Assembly: GCF_029870285.1 (NCBI RefSeq)
Contig: NZ_JACSYA010000032.1
Span: 1 to 64,000, forward strand
Direction: 5' to 3'
Source: Delftia sp. PS-11
Lineage (GTDB): Bacteria > Pseudomonadota > Gammaproteobacteria > Burkholderiales > Burkholderiaceae_C
Length of the DNA stretch: 64,000 bases
The notes below the pieces were generated by a model that ran no database searches, was not told where the DNA came from, and worked only from the letters and a program-made list of their open reading frames with translations. Both the position numbers and the translations under genes were made by a program. Positions 56,746 to 64,000 of the stretch are shown piece by piece. Positions within the stretch are counted from its first letter, which is position 1. Every line of letters starts with the position of its first letter.

Positions 56746-58155
56746 ATGAGCCACGAATGCCGTGGGGACTGCGCCCCCCGACTGCGCCGCCCCGAGGTCA
56801 GCGAGCCGCTGCCCTTTCTCGACGACCTGATGGATTTCGAGCAGGGCCGGCTGTCGCGCCGCATCTATTGGGACGACCGCATCTACCAGCAGGAGCTGGA
56901 AAAGATTTTTGCGCGCAGCTGGCTTTTTCTTGCGCACGAGTCCCAACTGCCCCGTGCCGGTGACTTCCTGACCACCTACATGGCCGAGGACAACGTCATC
57001 GTGGTGCGGCAAAAGGATGGCTCGGTGAAGGCGTTCCTCAACACCTGTCCGCACCGGGGCAACCGCCTGAGCTTCAGCGATGCCGGCAATACCCGCAGCT
57101 TCATCTGCAACTACCATGGCTGGAGCTTCGGCATCGATGGCGCATTGCGCGGCATGGCTGGCAAAGAGCTGTTCGATGCCAGCGGCATGAACCAGGCAGA
57201 CCATGGCATGCATCCCGTGGCGCAGGTGGCCTCGTACAAGGGCCTGATCTTCGGCAACATGGACCCTTCGGCTCCGCCGCTGCAGGAGTATCTGGGGGAT
57301 TTCCGCTATTACCTGGATGTCATGCTCGACATGGACGGGCAGGGCACGGAATTCGTGGGCGGCCCCGTCAAGTCCGTCATCCACTGCAACTGGAAGGTGC
57401 CGACGGAGAACTTCATCGGCGACATCTACCATGCGCTCTGGACGCACGACTCCGCCGCGCACGCCATCCTCGGCGGCAGCGTGGCCGAGGTCTACAAGGC
57501 GGACAACGAGTCCTACCAGGTGAACCACAACGGCCATGGCTGGGAGTTCAACCTGGACATCGTGGGCAATGCGGCAACCCTGGGCGACAAGGAGATCCGC
57601 AAATACCTGTACGGCATCCAGCCCCAGGTGGCGCAGCGGCTGGGCCAGCTGCGCTCGCGCATGATCGGCGCCATTTCTTCCGCCAGCGTCTTCCCGAACA
57701 TGTCCTTCCTGCCGGGGCAGAACACGTTTCGTGTCTGGCAGCCGAGGGGGCCGGGCAGGATCGAGCTGCACACCTGGACGATCGTGAACAGGAGTGCTCC
57801 CGAACATATCAAGGAGCGCTGGCGCAAGGGGGCGATGCTGACGTTTTCCCCGTCCGGCATTTTCGAGATGGACGATGGCGAGAACTTCGAGTTTTCGACC
57901 CGCTCCAATGCGGGCTTCGTGACAGGGCAGCAGGATCTCTACATGGGGCTGGGCGCCGGCACCGCGCTGCACGGCTCGGAGCTGCCCTGCAATGTGTACC
58001 GCAACCAGGTCAATGAAGCCAACCACCGTGCGTTCTACCGCCGCTGGCTGGATCTGATGAAGGCGCGCGACTGGAGCGAAGTGCCCAGGCGCGATCCCAA
58101 CCGCCTGCCCGATGCCGCATTCAGCTATCCGCAGGCCGAGGAGGTGGCGCAATGA
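56746..58155 (+). CDS. Ring-hydroxylating dioxygenase alpha subunit
   Basis: 469 residues. The Rieske domain has Cys101-x-His103 (CPHRGN) and Cys121-x2-His124 (CNYHGWSFG). The catalytic domain has Asn222, Asp226, His229 and His234 (ENFIGDIYHALWTH), with the bridging Asp and mononuclear-iron His pair of naphthalene dioxygenase-type enzymes; the DDGENFE segment should hold the third iron ligand. It adds O2 to an aromatic ring to make a cis-dihydrodiol. Substrate class is uncertain. Its stop overlaps the beta-subunit start. Confidence 0.93.
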   Translation: MSHECRGDCAPRLRRPEVSEPLPFLDDLMDFEQGRLSRRIYWDDRIYQQELEKIFARSWLFLAHESQLPRAGDFLTTYMAEDNVIVVRQKDGSVKAFLNTCPHRGNRLSFSDAGNTRSFICNYHGWSFGIDGALRGMAGKELFDASGMNQADHGMHPVAQVASYKGLIFGNMDPSAPPLQEYLGDFRYYLDVMLDMDGQGTEFVGGPVKSVIHCNWKVPTENFIGDIYHALWTHDSAAHAILGGSVAEVYKADNESYQVNHNGHGWEFNLDIVGNAATLGDKEIRKYLYGIQPQVAQRLGQLRSRMIGAISSASVFPNMSFLPGQNTFRVWQPRGPGRIELHTWTIVNRSAPEHIKERWRKGAMLTFSPSGIFEMDDGENFEFSTRSNAGFVTGQQDLYMGLGAGTALHGSELPCNVYRNQVNEANHRAFYRRWLDLMKARDWSEVPRRDPNRLPDAAFSYPQAEEVAQ

Positions 58156-58682
58156 ACGCAATCACCGAAGCCGGCTTTGCACCGCTGGATATTGCCAGGC
58201 AGCTGGAGCAGGTCCTCTACCGGGAGGCTCGCCTGCTGGACGAGGAGCGCTGGGACGACTGGCTGGCGCTGATGGAGCAGGATATCCATTACTGGATGCC
58301 CGCAGTCGAAAACCGCCGGCGCGCAGACAGGCTCGGCGCCTGGGAGCCGGGGCGCGGCGCCTATTTCGACGACAGCATGCGCGAGCTCAAGATCCGGGTG
58401 GCCCGCTTCAAGCAGCCCTCCGCGTGGGCTGAGGACCCGCCGACGCGGCATGTGCATGTCATCAGCAACATCGAAGTCCATGCCACGCAGGCCGCCGACA
58501 CCTTCTGTGTCCATTCGACCTTCGTCAACTACCGCAGCCGTGGCGAGTCCGACAACGACCTGCTGCTGGGCCGCCGTGAAGACCTTTGGCGCCATGCCGA
58601 TGGCTGCTTTCGCCTGGCCCGGCGAAAGATCCTCATCACGCAGTCCCTGCTGATGTCAAAGAACCTCAATACGTTTTTCTGA
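58152..58682 (+). CDS. Ring-hydroxylating dioxygenase beta subunit
   Basis: 176 residues of the NTF2-like small-subunit family (EARLLDEERWDDWLALMEQ, then DIHYWMPA; WEPGRGAYFDDSMRELKIRV; RHVHVISNIEV). It is structural and helps form the alpha3-beta3 hexamer, with some effect on substrate choice. The 4-bp overlap with the alpha-subunit gene indicates coupled translation. Confidence 0.92.
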   Translation: MNAITEAGFAPLDIARQLEQVLYREARLLDEERWDDWLALMEQDIHYWMPAVENRRRADRLGAWEPGRGAYFDDSMRELKIRVARFKQPSAWAEDPPTRHVHVISNIEVHATQAADTFCVHSTFVNYRSRGESDNDLLLGRREDLWRHADGCFRLARRKILITQSLLMSKNLNTFF

Positions 58683-58723
58683 GGCGACGCGATGCATCTG
58701 TCAACAAACCAAGGAGGGCAGCC

Positions 58724-59518
58724 ATGGCTTGGCTGAAAGGCTATGTGGCGCTGGTCACGGGGGGTGGCTCTGGAATCGGCCGCGCCGTCATCCGGCGATT
58801 TCTGGAGGAGGGCGCTCTTGGCGTGGGCGTTCTGGTGCGCAATCAGGACCATGTGCATGACCTGCACCGCGAGTTCGGCGATCGGGTGGCCGTGCATGCG
58901 GGCGATGTCCGCTCCTACGCGGACAACCAGATGGCCGTGGACCTGACGGTCCGGCGCTGGGGCCGGCTCGATACCCTGGTGGGCAATGCCGGCCTGTGGG
59001 ATTACAAGGCCAGCCTGGAGCGCATGACGCCCGAGCAGCTGTGCGACAGCTTCGATGAGCTGTTCGGCGTCAACGTCAAGGGCTACCTGCTGGCCGCCAA
59101 GGCGGCCGGGCCCCACCTGCGTGCCACGCGGGGCAGCATGATTTTCACGCTCTCCAACTCCGCCTTTTACGCAGGCGGGGGAGGGCCCTTGTATGTGGCG
59201 TCAAAGCATGCCGGCGTAGGGCTCGTCAGGCAGCTGGCCTTTGATTTCGCGCCGGACGTGCGCGTCAATGCGGTGGCGCCCGGCGCCACGATGACGCCTT
59301 TGCGCGGGCTGGCCTCGCTGGGCAAGAGCGAACGCCGCCTGCAGGAAATCGACGGTTTCGAAGACGCCGTTGCAGCGGCTTCGCCTTTGAAATTCGTCGC
59401 CCAGCCGCATGAGCACACAGGCCATTTTGTCCTTCTCGCCTCCCGGGAAAACAGCCGTGCCACGACTGCCACTGTGATTCATAGCGATGGTGGCTGGGAA
59501 GTGCGCCCCCTGCACTGA
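58724..59518 (+). CDS. cis-dihydrodiol dehydrogenase (SDR family)
   Basis: 264 residues from the ATG at 58724, preceded by AAGGAGGG. Short-chain dehydrogenase with the NAD site TGGGSGIG, NAG (GNAGLWDY), an active-site serine in TLSNSAFY, Tyr157 and Lys161 (YVASKHAG). The sequence pattern is of BphB, HcaB and NahB enzymes, which oxidise the cis-dihydrodiol to a catechol. It supplies the catechol for the LigAB-like enzyme encoded upstream. Confidence 0.92.
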   Translation: MAWLKGYVALVTGGGSGIGRAVIRRFLEEGALGVGVLVRNQDHVHDLHREFGDRVAVHAGDVRSYADNQMAVDLTVRRWGRLDTLVGNAGLWDYKASLERMTPEQLCDSFDELFGVNVKGYLLAAKAAGPHLRATRGSMIFTLSNSAFYAGGGGPLYVASKHAGVGLVRQLAFDFAPDVRVNAVAPGATMTPLRGLASLGKSERRLQEIDGFEDAVAAASPLKFVAQPHEHTGHFVLLASRENSRATTATVIHSDGGWEVRPLH

Positions 59519-59532
59519 CGGAGATCAAACAA

Positions 59533-60549
59533 ATGTGCAATGACCGCGATCTCGACACGCCGCAGCGTGATTTCCTGGCCCTGATGGAGGCCGGCACGCT
59601 GCCCCTGATGGCTGCCCCCATGTTTCTCGTCAGCGGCCCCGAGCTGGTGGTGGCCTGCGCGAAGGCCGGCATCACCGGCTCCTTTCCTGCCGCGAATGCC
59701 CGCAATCTGGACATCCTCGATGCCTGGATGGCGCATACCCGCGATGCCGTGCAGGCGGGCAATGCCGCCACGCCCTGGGCGCTGAACATGATTGTCCACA
59801 AGAGCTACGACCGCTTCGACCGCGAGCTGGAACTGGTGCGCAAGTACCAGCCCCGTATCGTCTCTACCGCGCTTGGCAGCCCCCGGCGCGTGCTGGACAC
59901 GGTGCATGGCTATGGCGGCATCGTCATGGCCGATGTGGCCAGCCCGACCATGGCGCGCAAGGCAGCCGATGCCGGCGCCGATGTGCTGGTGCTCGTCTCC
60001 AGCGGCGCCGGAGGCCATACCGGCCACTACCACCCGTTTGCCTTCGTAGCAGAGGTGCGCAAGTTCTGGTCCGGCCCACTGGGCCTGGCGGGCGCCGTGA
60101 CGCGCGGTACGGATATCCGCGCGGCCCAGCTGCTGGGCGCTGATTTCGTGCTGGCGGGCACCCGCTTCATTGCAACGGCCGAAAGCCAGGCCATGCCCGC
60201 CTATCGCGACATGGTGGTGTCCAGCCATCTGGAGGACCTGGTGCAGACCAAGGCGGTTTCCGGCGTGCTGGCCAACTGGCTCAAGCCCTCCCTGGAGGCC
60301 GCAGGCTTTACCGAGGAGCAACTGCGCGAGGAAAAGAAGATTGATTTCTCGGGCGACATCGTCGATGCGCCCAAGGCCTGGAAGACCGTGTGGTCTGCCG
60401 GCCATGGCGTGGGCGGCATTCACCGCGTGGCGCCGGTCGGCGATGTGGTGCGCGAGCTGCGCGCCGATTACGACAACGCCCTGCGCATGGAGCAGATCCA
60501 GTTGCAGGCGCTTTGCCGGCGCTATCTGGCAGCAGCGCCCAGCCACTGA
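59533..60549 (+). CDS. Nitronate-monooxygenase-like flavoprotein
   Basis: 338 residues of the FMN-dependent nitronate monooxygenase/2-nitropropane dioxygenase family: LMAAPMFLVSGPELVVACA near the N-terminus and the FMN phosphate segment LVSSGAGGHTGHYHPFAF. Its role in an aromatic pathway is unclear. It could detoxify a nitro compound or nitronate, or be an oxidoreductase for a pathway intermediate. It is tightly packed (14 bp after the dehydrogenase), so co-transcription is likely. Confidence 0.82.
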   Translation: MCNDRDLDTPQRDFLALMEAGTLPLMAAPMFLVSGPELVVACAKAGITGSFPAANARNLDILDAWMAHTRDAVQAGNAATPWALNMIVHKSYDRFDRELELVRKYQPRIVSTALGSPRRVLDTVHGYGGIVMADVASPTMARKAADAGADVLVLVSSGAGGHTGHYHPFAFVAEVRKFWSGPLGLAGAVTRGTDIRAAQLLGADFVLAGTRFIATAESQAMPAYRDMVVSSHLEDLVQTKAVSGVLANWLKPSLEAAGFTEEQLREEKKIDFSGDIVDAPKAWKTVWSAGHGVGGIHRVAPVGDVVRELRADYDNALRMEQIQLQALCRRYLAAAPSH

Positions 60550-60572
60550 TTTGTACGAGCCAAGGAGACACG

Positions 60573-61358
60573 ATGAACAGCGACAACAAACTGAAAGACG
60601 CGGCATTGGCATTGCGCCAGGCGCGCATGCACCGGCGCACCATTGCACGCGTTTCGGAAACCTTTGCAATCCATGGGGCGGATCAGGCCTACCAGGTCTC
60701 ACGCCTGAATACCGATGCGGATGTGGCCCAGGGCCGCCGCATTTCGGGCAAGAAAATCGGACTGACATCCAAGGCCGTGCAGCAGCAGCTCGGAGTCGAT
60801 CAGCCGGACTATGGCGTGCTGTTTGCCGACATGGAGCTGCTCGATGGCCAGGAGCTGGAAACCTCGCGCCTGCTCCAGCCCAAGGCGGAAGGCGAGGTCG
60901 CCTTCGTCATGGGCCGTGATCTGGATGCAGAGCATCTGACATGGGCGCAGTTTCTGCGCGGTATCGAATACCTGCTGCCGGCCATCGAAATCGTGGACAG
61001 CGCCATCGACGGCTGGAAGATCACGCTGGAGGACACCATTGCCGACAATGCGTCCTGCGGGCTGTATGTCCTGGGCCTTGAGCCCCGGCGACTGGCGGAT
61101 GTCTGTCTGGCCGGCCTGGGCATGGATCTGCGCAGGAACGGGCACACGGCCAGCGTCGGCAGCGGCGCGGCATGCCTGGGCAACCCGCTGCTGGCAGTCC
61201 ACTGGCTTGCCCGGACGATGGCCGCGCGCGGCGAGCCCCTGAAGGCGGGCGATGTCGTTCTCTCCGGCGCTCTGGGGCCCATGGTGCCCCTGCACCAGGG
61301 CGATGCGATTGACCTGGAGATTGCCGGACTCGGGCGAGTCCGTACCCAGGCCGTGTAA
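60573..61358 (+). CDS. 2-hydroxypenta-2,4-dienoate (2-keto-4-pentenoate) hydratase
   Basis: 261 residues from the ATG at 60573, with AAGGAG upstream. MhpD/DmpE/BphH family: KIGLTSKAVQQQLGVDQPDY, LQPKAEGEVAFVMG for the metal site (Glu and neighbours) and LPAIEIVDSAIDGWKI. It adds water to the dienoate released by the hydrolase, giving 4-hydroxy-2-oxovalerate. The following aldolase and acetaldehyde dehydrogenase are not in this window. Confidence 0.92.
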   Translation: MNSDNKLKDAALALRQARMHRRTIARVSETFAIHGADQAYQVSRLNTDADVAQGRRISGKKIGLTSKAVQQQLGVDQPDYGVLFADMELLDGQELETSRLLQPKAEGEVAFVMGRDLDAEHLTWAQFLRGIEYLLPAIEIVDSAIDGWKITLEDTIADNASCGLYVLGLEPRRLADVCLAGLGMDLRRNGHTASVGSGAACLGNPLLAVHWLARTMAARGEPLKAGDVVLSGALGPMVPLHQGDAIDLEIAGLGRVRTQAV

Positions 61359-61411
61359 GCCATCCATATCCCGTACCCAGCCCCCTCATATTCCGAAAAC
61401 AGGAGACAAAA

Positions 61412-62575
61412 ATGAACCGTCGCACATTGCTGCGCTGCGCAGCCATGGCCGTTGGCTTGCCATCGGCGGCCATTGCACTTGCCCAATCGGGCCAGGTCAC
61501 GATTGGCGTGACGCTGAGCACGACCGGGCCCGCCGCCTCGCTGGGCATTGCGGAAAAAAACACGATCGAACTCCTGCCCAAAACGCTGGGAGGCCTTGCC
61601 GCCCATTACATCGTCCTGGATGACGCATCCGACCCGACATTGGCCGGCAAGAATGCGCGCCGGTTTACCGAATCCGAAAAGGTCGATGCCATCATTGGCA
61701 CATCCACCGTGCCTGGCTCGTTGGCTGTGGCTGAAGTCGCCCACGAAAGCCGCACTCCCCAGATTGCGCTGGCGCCATTCACGCCCAAGCAGATGCAATG
61801 GGTGTTTCCGCTGCCGCAATCCGTTGGCGTGATGTCCAGCGCCCTGTTCGAGCACATGAAGCAGGGCGGTGTGAAGACCCTGGGCTTCATCGGCTTTGCC
61901 GACGCCTACGGCGAGTCCTGGCTGCAGGATGCGCAAAAGACGGCGGGCCAGTATGGCGTCTCCCTCGTGGCCGTTGAGCGATTTGCGCGCACGGACCAGT
62001 CGGTCACGGCACAGACCCTCAAAATCATCCAGGCCCGGCCGGATGCGGTTCTCATCGCCGGCAGCGGCACCCCTGCCGCCTTGCCCATGAGGACACTGCG
62101 CGAGCGCGGCTACAAAGGCCAGTTCTACCAGACGCATGGCGTTGCGAACAATGACTTCCTGCGCATTTCCGGCAGCTCCGACGAAGGCGCCATCCTGCCG
62201 ACGGGCAATGTGCTGGTGGTCGAGCAGCTCGCCGACACCGACCCCAGCAAAAAGCCCGGCCTGAGCTATGTCCAGGCCTATGAGGCAAAGCATGGCGCAG
62301 GCTCGCGCAGCCCCTTCGGCGCCTACGCCCACGACGCCTACCTGGTGCTTGACCAGGCGGTGGCCGTGGCCGCCAGGAAGGCCCGCCCCGGCAGCGCCGA
62401 ATTCCGCGCCGCGCTGCGCGATGCCATCGAGGGCGTGAAAGACCTGCCGGTCACGCACGGAATCATCTCGATGAGCGCCACCGACCACTCGGGCTACAGC
62501 AGTGCCAGCCGGGTGCTGGTGACCATCGAGAAGAACACATGGAAGCTGCTCAAGCAAAAGCGTGGCGGAGACTGA
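61412..62575 (+). CDS. ABC transporter substrate-binding protein, branched-chain type
   Basis: 387 residues with a Sec or twin-arginine-like leader (MNRRTLLRCAAMAVGLPSA) cleaved near ALA-QSGQV. The fold is that of periplasmic binding proteins of the LivJ family (VTIGVTLSTTGPAASLGIAE, DDASDPTLAGKNARRF). In aromatic operons such proteins often bind the aromatic substrate or a related acid for uptake. No LivHMGF permease or ATPase genes are in the window. It lies 53 bp after the hydratase gene. Confidence 0.9.
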   Translation: MNRRTLLRCAAMAVGLPSAAIALAQSGQVTIGVTLSTTGPAASLGIAEKNTIELLPKTLGGLAAHYIVLDDASDPTLAGKNARRFTESEKVDAIIGTSTVPGSLAVAEVAHESRTPQIALAPFTPKQMQWVFPLPQSVGVMSSALFEHMKQGGVKTLGFIGFADAYGESWLQDAQKTAGQYGVSLVAVERFARTDQSVTAQTLKIIQARPDAVLIAGSGTPAALPMRTLRERGYKGQFYQTHGVANNDFLRISGSSDEGAILPTGNVLVVEQLADTDPSKKPGLSYVQAYEAKHGAGSRSPFGAYAHDAYLVLDQAVAVAARKARPGSAEFRAALRDAIEGVKDLPVTHGIISMSATDHSGYSSASRVLVTIEKNTWKLLKQKRGGD

Positions 62576-62578
62576 CCC

Positions 62579-64000
62579 ATGCCCAAGTCGTTCATGAACA
62601 ATCCCGCCAATCTGGCGACACCCCATGTCATCCGCGAGGAGCTGCCGGGCGGCGGCTTCATCCTGCATTGCGCCGAGCCGCTCGGCCCGGTGGCGCGCTG
62701 CATCGGTCAGTGGCTCGAGCAGTGGGCGAGCGAAACACCGAATGCGCTGTACCTTGCTGAGCGCAGCCCGGCTGAACGCAGCCCCAGCGGGCCTTGGATC
62801 AAGCTCACCTACCGGGAGGTGCGCGACAAAGTCGGCGCTATCGCGCAGTCGCTGCTGGACCTGGGCCTGCAGCCGCACGAGACCGTGGTCTGCCTGTCGG
62901 ACAACAGCATCGACCATGCGCTGCTGATGCTGGCCACCATGCATATCGGCCGGCCGTTCACGACGGTGTCCAGCGCCTATTCCAGGCTGGCCCGGGACTT
63001 CACCAAAATCGCCTCGATTGTCGGCCAGCTGCCGGTGGGCGCCGTCTATGCCGCTGACGGACAGGTCTATGGCCCGGCCATCCGGGCCTGCGGCCTGGCC
63101 TGCCCTGTCATCCTGAGCGACAACGTGGATGCCGTGCCAGGTGCGCTGGGTTTTGCCGAGCTGCTTGGCACCCGCGAGACCCCCCAGGTGATGCAGGCGT
63201 TCGAGGCCATCACCCCGGCCACGCACGCCAAATACCTGCTGACGTCCGGCTCGACCGGCAAGCCCAAGGTGGTCATCAACACCCACCGCATGCTGTGCGC
63301 CAACCAGCAGCAGATGCGTCTGAGCTGGAAGTTCCTGGACAACGAAAAGCCGGTCATCGTCTCCTGGCTGCCATGGAGCCACACGTTCGGCACGAACCAT
63401 AACTTCAACATGGCGCTGTGCAACGGCGGCAGCTTCTATATCGATGAGGGCAGGCCCATTCCTGGACAGATGGAAAAATCCATACGCAACCTGCGCGAGG
63501 TCCAGCCCAACCTGTATTTCAACGTGCCCAAAGGGTTCGATGCCCTGCTGCCCTTCCTGGAGGGGGACCGGGGCTTCGCCTCCGATTTCTTCGCACGCCT
63601 GCGCTGCATCTTCTATGCCGCTGCGGCGCTGCCCCAGGTCGTCTGGGAGCGTGTGGAAGATGTGGCCCGTTCGGTCAAGGGCAACGATGTCTGGTTTGCG
63701 TCCGCATGGGGCGCGACGGAGACCTCCCCGGTCGTCACCAACGTCAGCTGGATGCTGTCCGGGCCCGGCTGCATCGGGCTGCCCGTGGCGGGTACCAGCG
63801 TCAAATTCCTGCCCAACCAGGGCAAGCTGGAGATGCGCGTCAAGGGGCCCCAGGTTTTCCCAGGCTACCTGAACGACGAAGTGCATAGCGCCGAGGCCTT
63901 CGATGACCATGGCTACTACCGCATCGGCGATGCCGGGCGGCTGGCCGACGAGGACGATCCGGGCAAGGGCATCGTCTTCAATGGGCGTGTCGCGGAGGAC
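62579..64000 (+). CDS. Feruloyl-CoA-synthetase-like acyl-CoA ligase (partial, runs off the window)
   Basis: 474 codons are present and the frame is open at 64000, so the C-terminus is missing. It is an adenylate-forming enzyme with the P-loop TSGSTGKPKVV, the SWLPWSHTFG segment and the A5-like WGATETSP. The overall pattern resembles feruloyl-CoA synthases. It may activate a carboxylic acid entering or leaving the ring-cleavage route. GGAG precedes the ATG at 62579, which follows the binding-protein stop by 3 bp. Confidence 0.8.
   Translation, partial: MPKSFMNNPANLATPHVIREELPGGGFILHCAEPLGPVARCIGQWLEQWASETPNALYLAERSPAERSPSGPWIKLTYREVRDKVGAIAQSLLDLGLQPHETVVCLSDNSIDHALLMLATMHIGRPFTTVSSAYSRLARDFTKIASIVGQLPVGAVYAADGQVYGPAIRACGLACPVILSDNVDAVPGALGFAELLGTRETPQVMQAFEAITPATHAKYLLTSGSTGKPKVVINTHRMLCANQQQMRLSWKFLDNEKPVIVSWLPWSHTFGTNHNFNMALCNGGSFYIDEGRPIPGQMEKSIRNLREVQPNLYFNVPKGFDALLPFLEGDRGFASDFFARLRCIFYAAAALPQVVWERVEDVARSVKGNDVWFASAWGATETSPVVTNVSWMLSGPGCIGLPVAGTSVKFLPNQGKLEMRVKGPQVFPGYLNDEVHSAEAFDDHGYYRIGDAGRLADEDDPGKGIVFNGRVAED

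Noticed and set aside
60809..63910. 1033-codon minus-strand frame opposite the catabolic genes, and similar long antisense frames at 1155-3482, 6204-8249, 40557-42101 and 47222-48967
   Set aside because: They lie opposite strongly supported genes, have no domains, and are the usual long open antisense frames of GC-rich coding DNA.

Overview
The window is GC-rich DNA from a Gram-negative beta-proteobacterium. An Omp32-type porin, a fecI/fecR remnant, DUF1631, DUF411, DUF4434 and P1-peptidase genes and the general codon use point to Comamonadaceae, probably Comamonas or Delftia; this assignment is inference. Gene density is high, with two tRNA genes (Arg-TCT, Ser-GGA) and no insertion sequence or CRISPR array.

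Layout. 180-8591 (minus): two very large secreted multi-domain surface proteins, preceded by an AT-rich 0.56-kb spacer with perfect palindromes. 9191-11378: a GlxA-type AraC regulator divergent from a cysteine hydrolase, then a Fur-box-like site and a fused remnant of fecI and fecR. 11645-20000: tRNA-Arg, an M14 carboxypeptidase-like lipoprotein that has lost several active-site residues, rhlE, ettA and a DUF1631 gene. 20008-28912: a P1 peptidase, then a metal-resistance block (CusF-like, DUF411, cupredoxin, two-domain multicopper oxidase, TolC-type channel, small periplasmic proteins, Zn/Cd/Pb P-type ATPase) with a divergent CadR-type MerR regulator. 28943-38028: a small membrane protein, a porin, a LuxR response regulator and hybrid histidine kinase next to dctA, a DUF4434 lipoprotein and an acyl-CoA dehydrogenase.

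38062-52386 (minus) is the most interesting part: a compact ten-gene run for a surface polysaccharide. Its order of transcription is wecB (UDP-ManNAc supply), a BcsB-like periplasmic protein, an NfrB-like glycosyltransferase with a C-terminal MshEN-type domain, an NfrA-like TPR/beta-barrel export protein, two AlgJ/AlgX-type SGNH proteins, an AlgI-type MBOAT, an acyl carrier protein, a DltA-type amino-acid adenylating enzyme and AlgF. It looks like the c-di-GMP-controlled NfrA/NfrB/WecB glycan pathway known from E. coli, joined to a hybrid Dlt/Alg module. I infer a ManNAc-based exopolysaccharide decorated with an aminoacyl or other ACP-borne acyl group; I know of no described system with this combination.

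53511-64000: a TetR regulator divergent from an aromatic-degradation operon (C-C bond hydrolase, LigA- and LigB-like ring-cleavage subunits, Rieske ferredoxin, oxygenase alpha and beta subunits, dihydrodiol dehydrogenase, nitronate-monooxygenase-like flavoprotein, 2-hydroxypentadienoate hydratase, an ABC substrate-binding protein and a feruloyl-CoA-synthetase-like enzyme running off the end). Two perfect palindromes of related sequence sit on the two divergent promoters and are probably the TetR operators. The aromatic substrate cannot be named from sequence alone.
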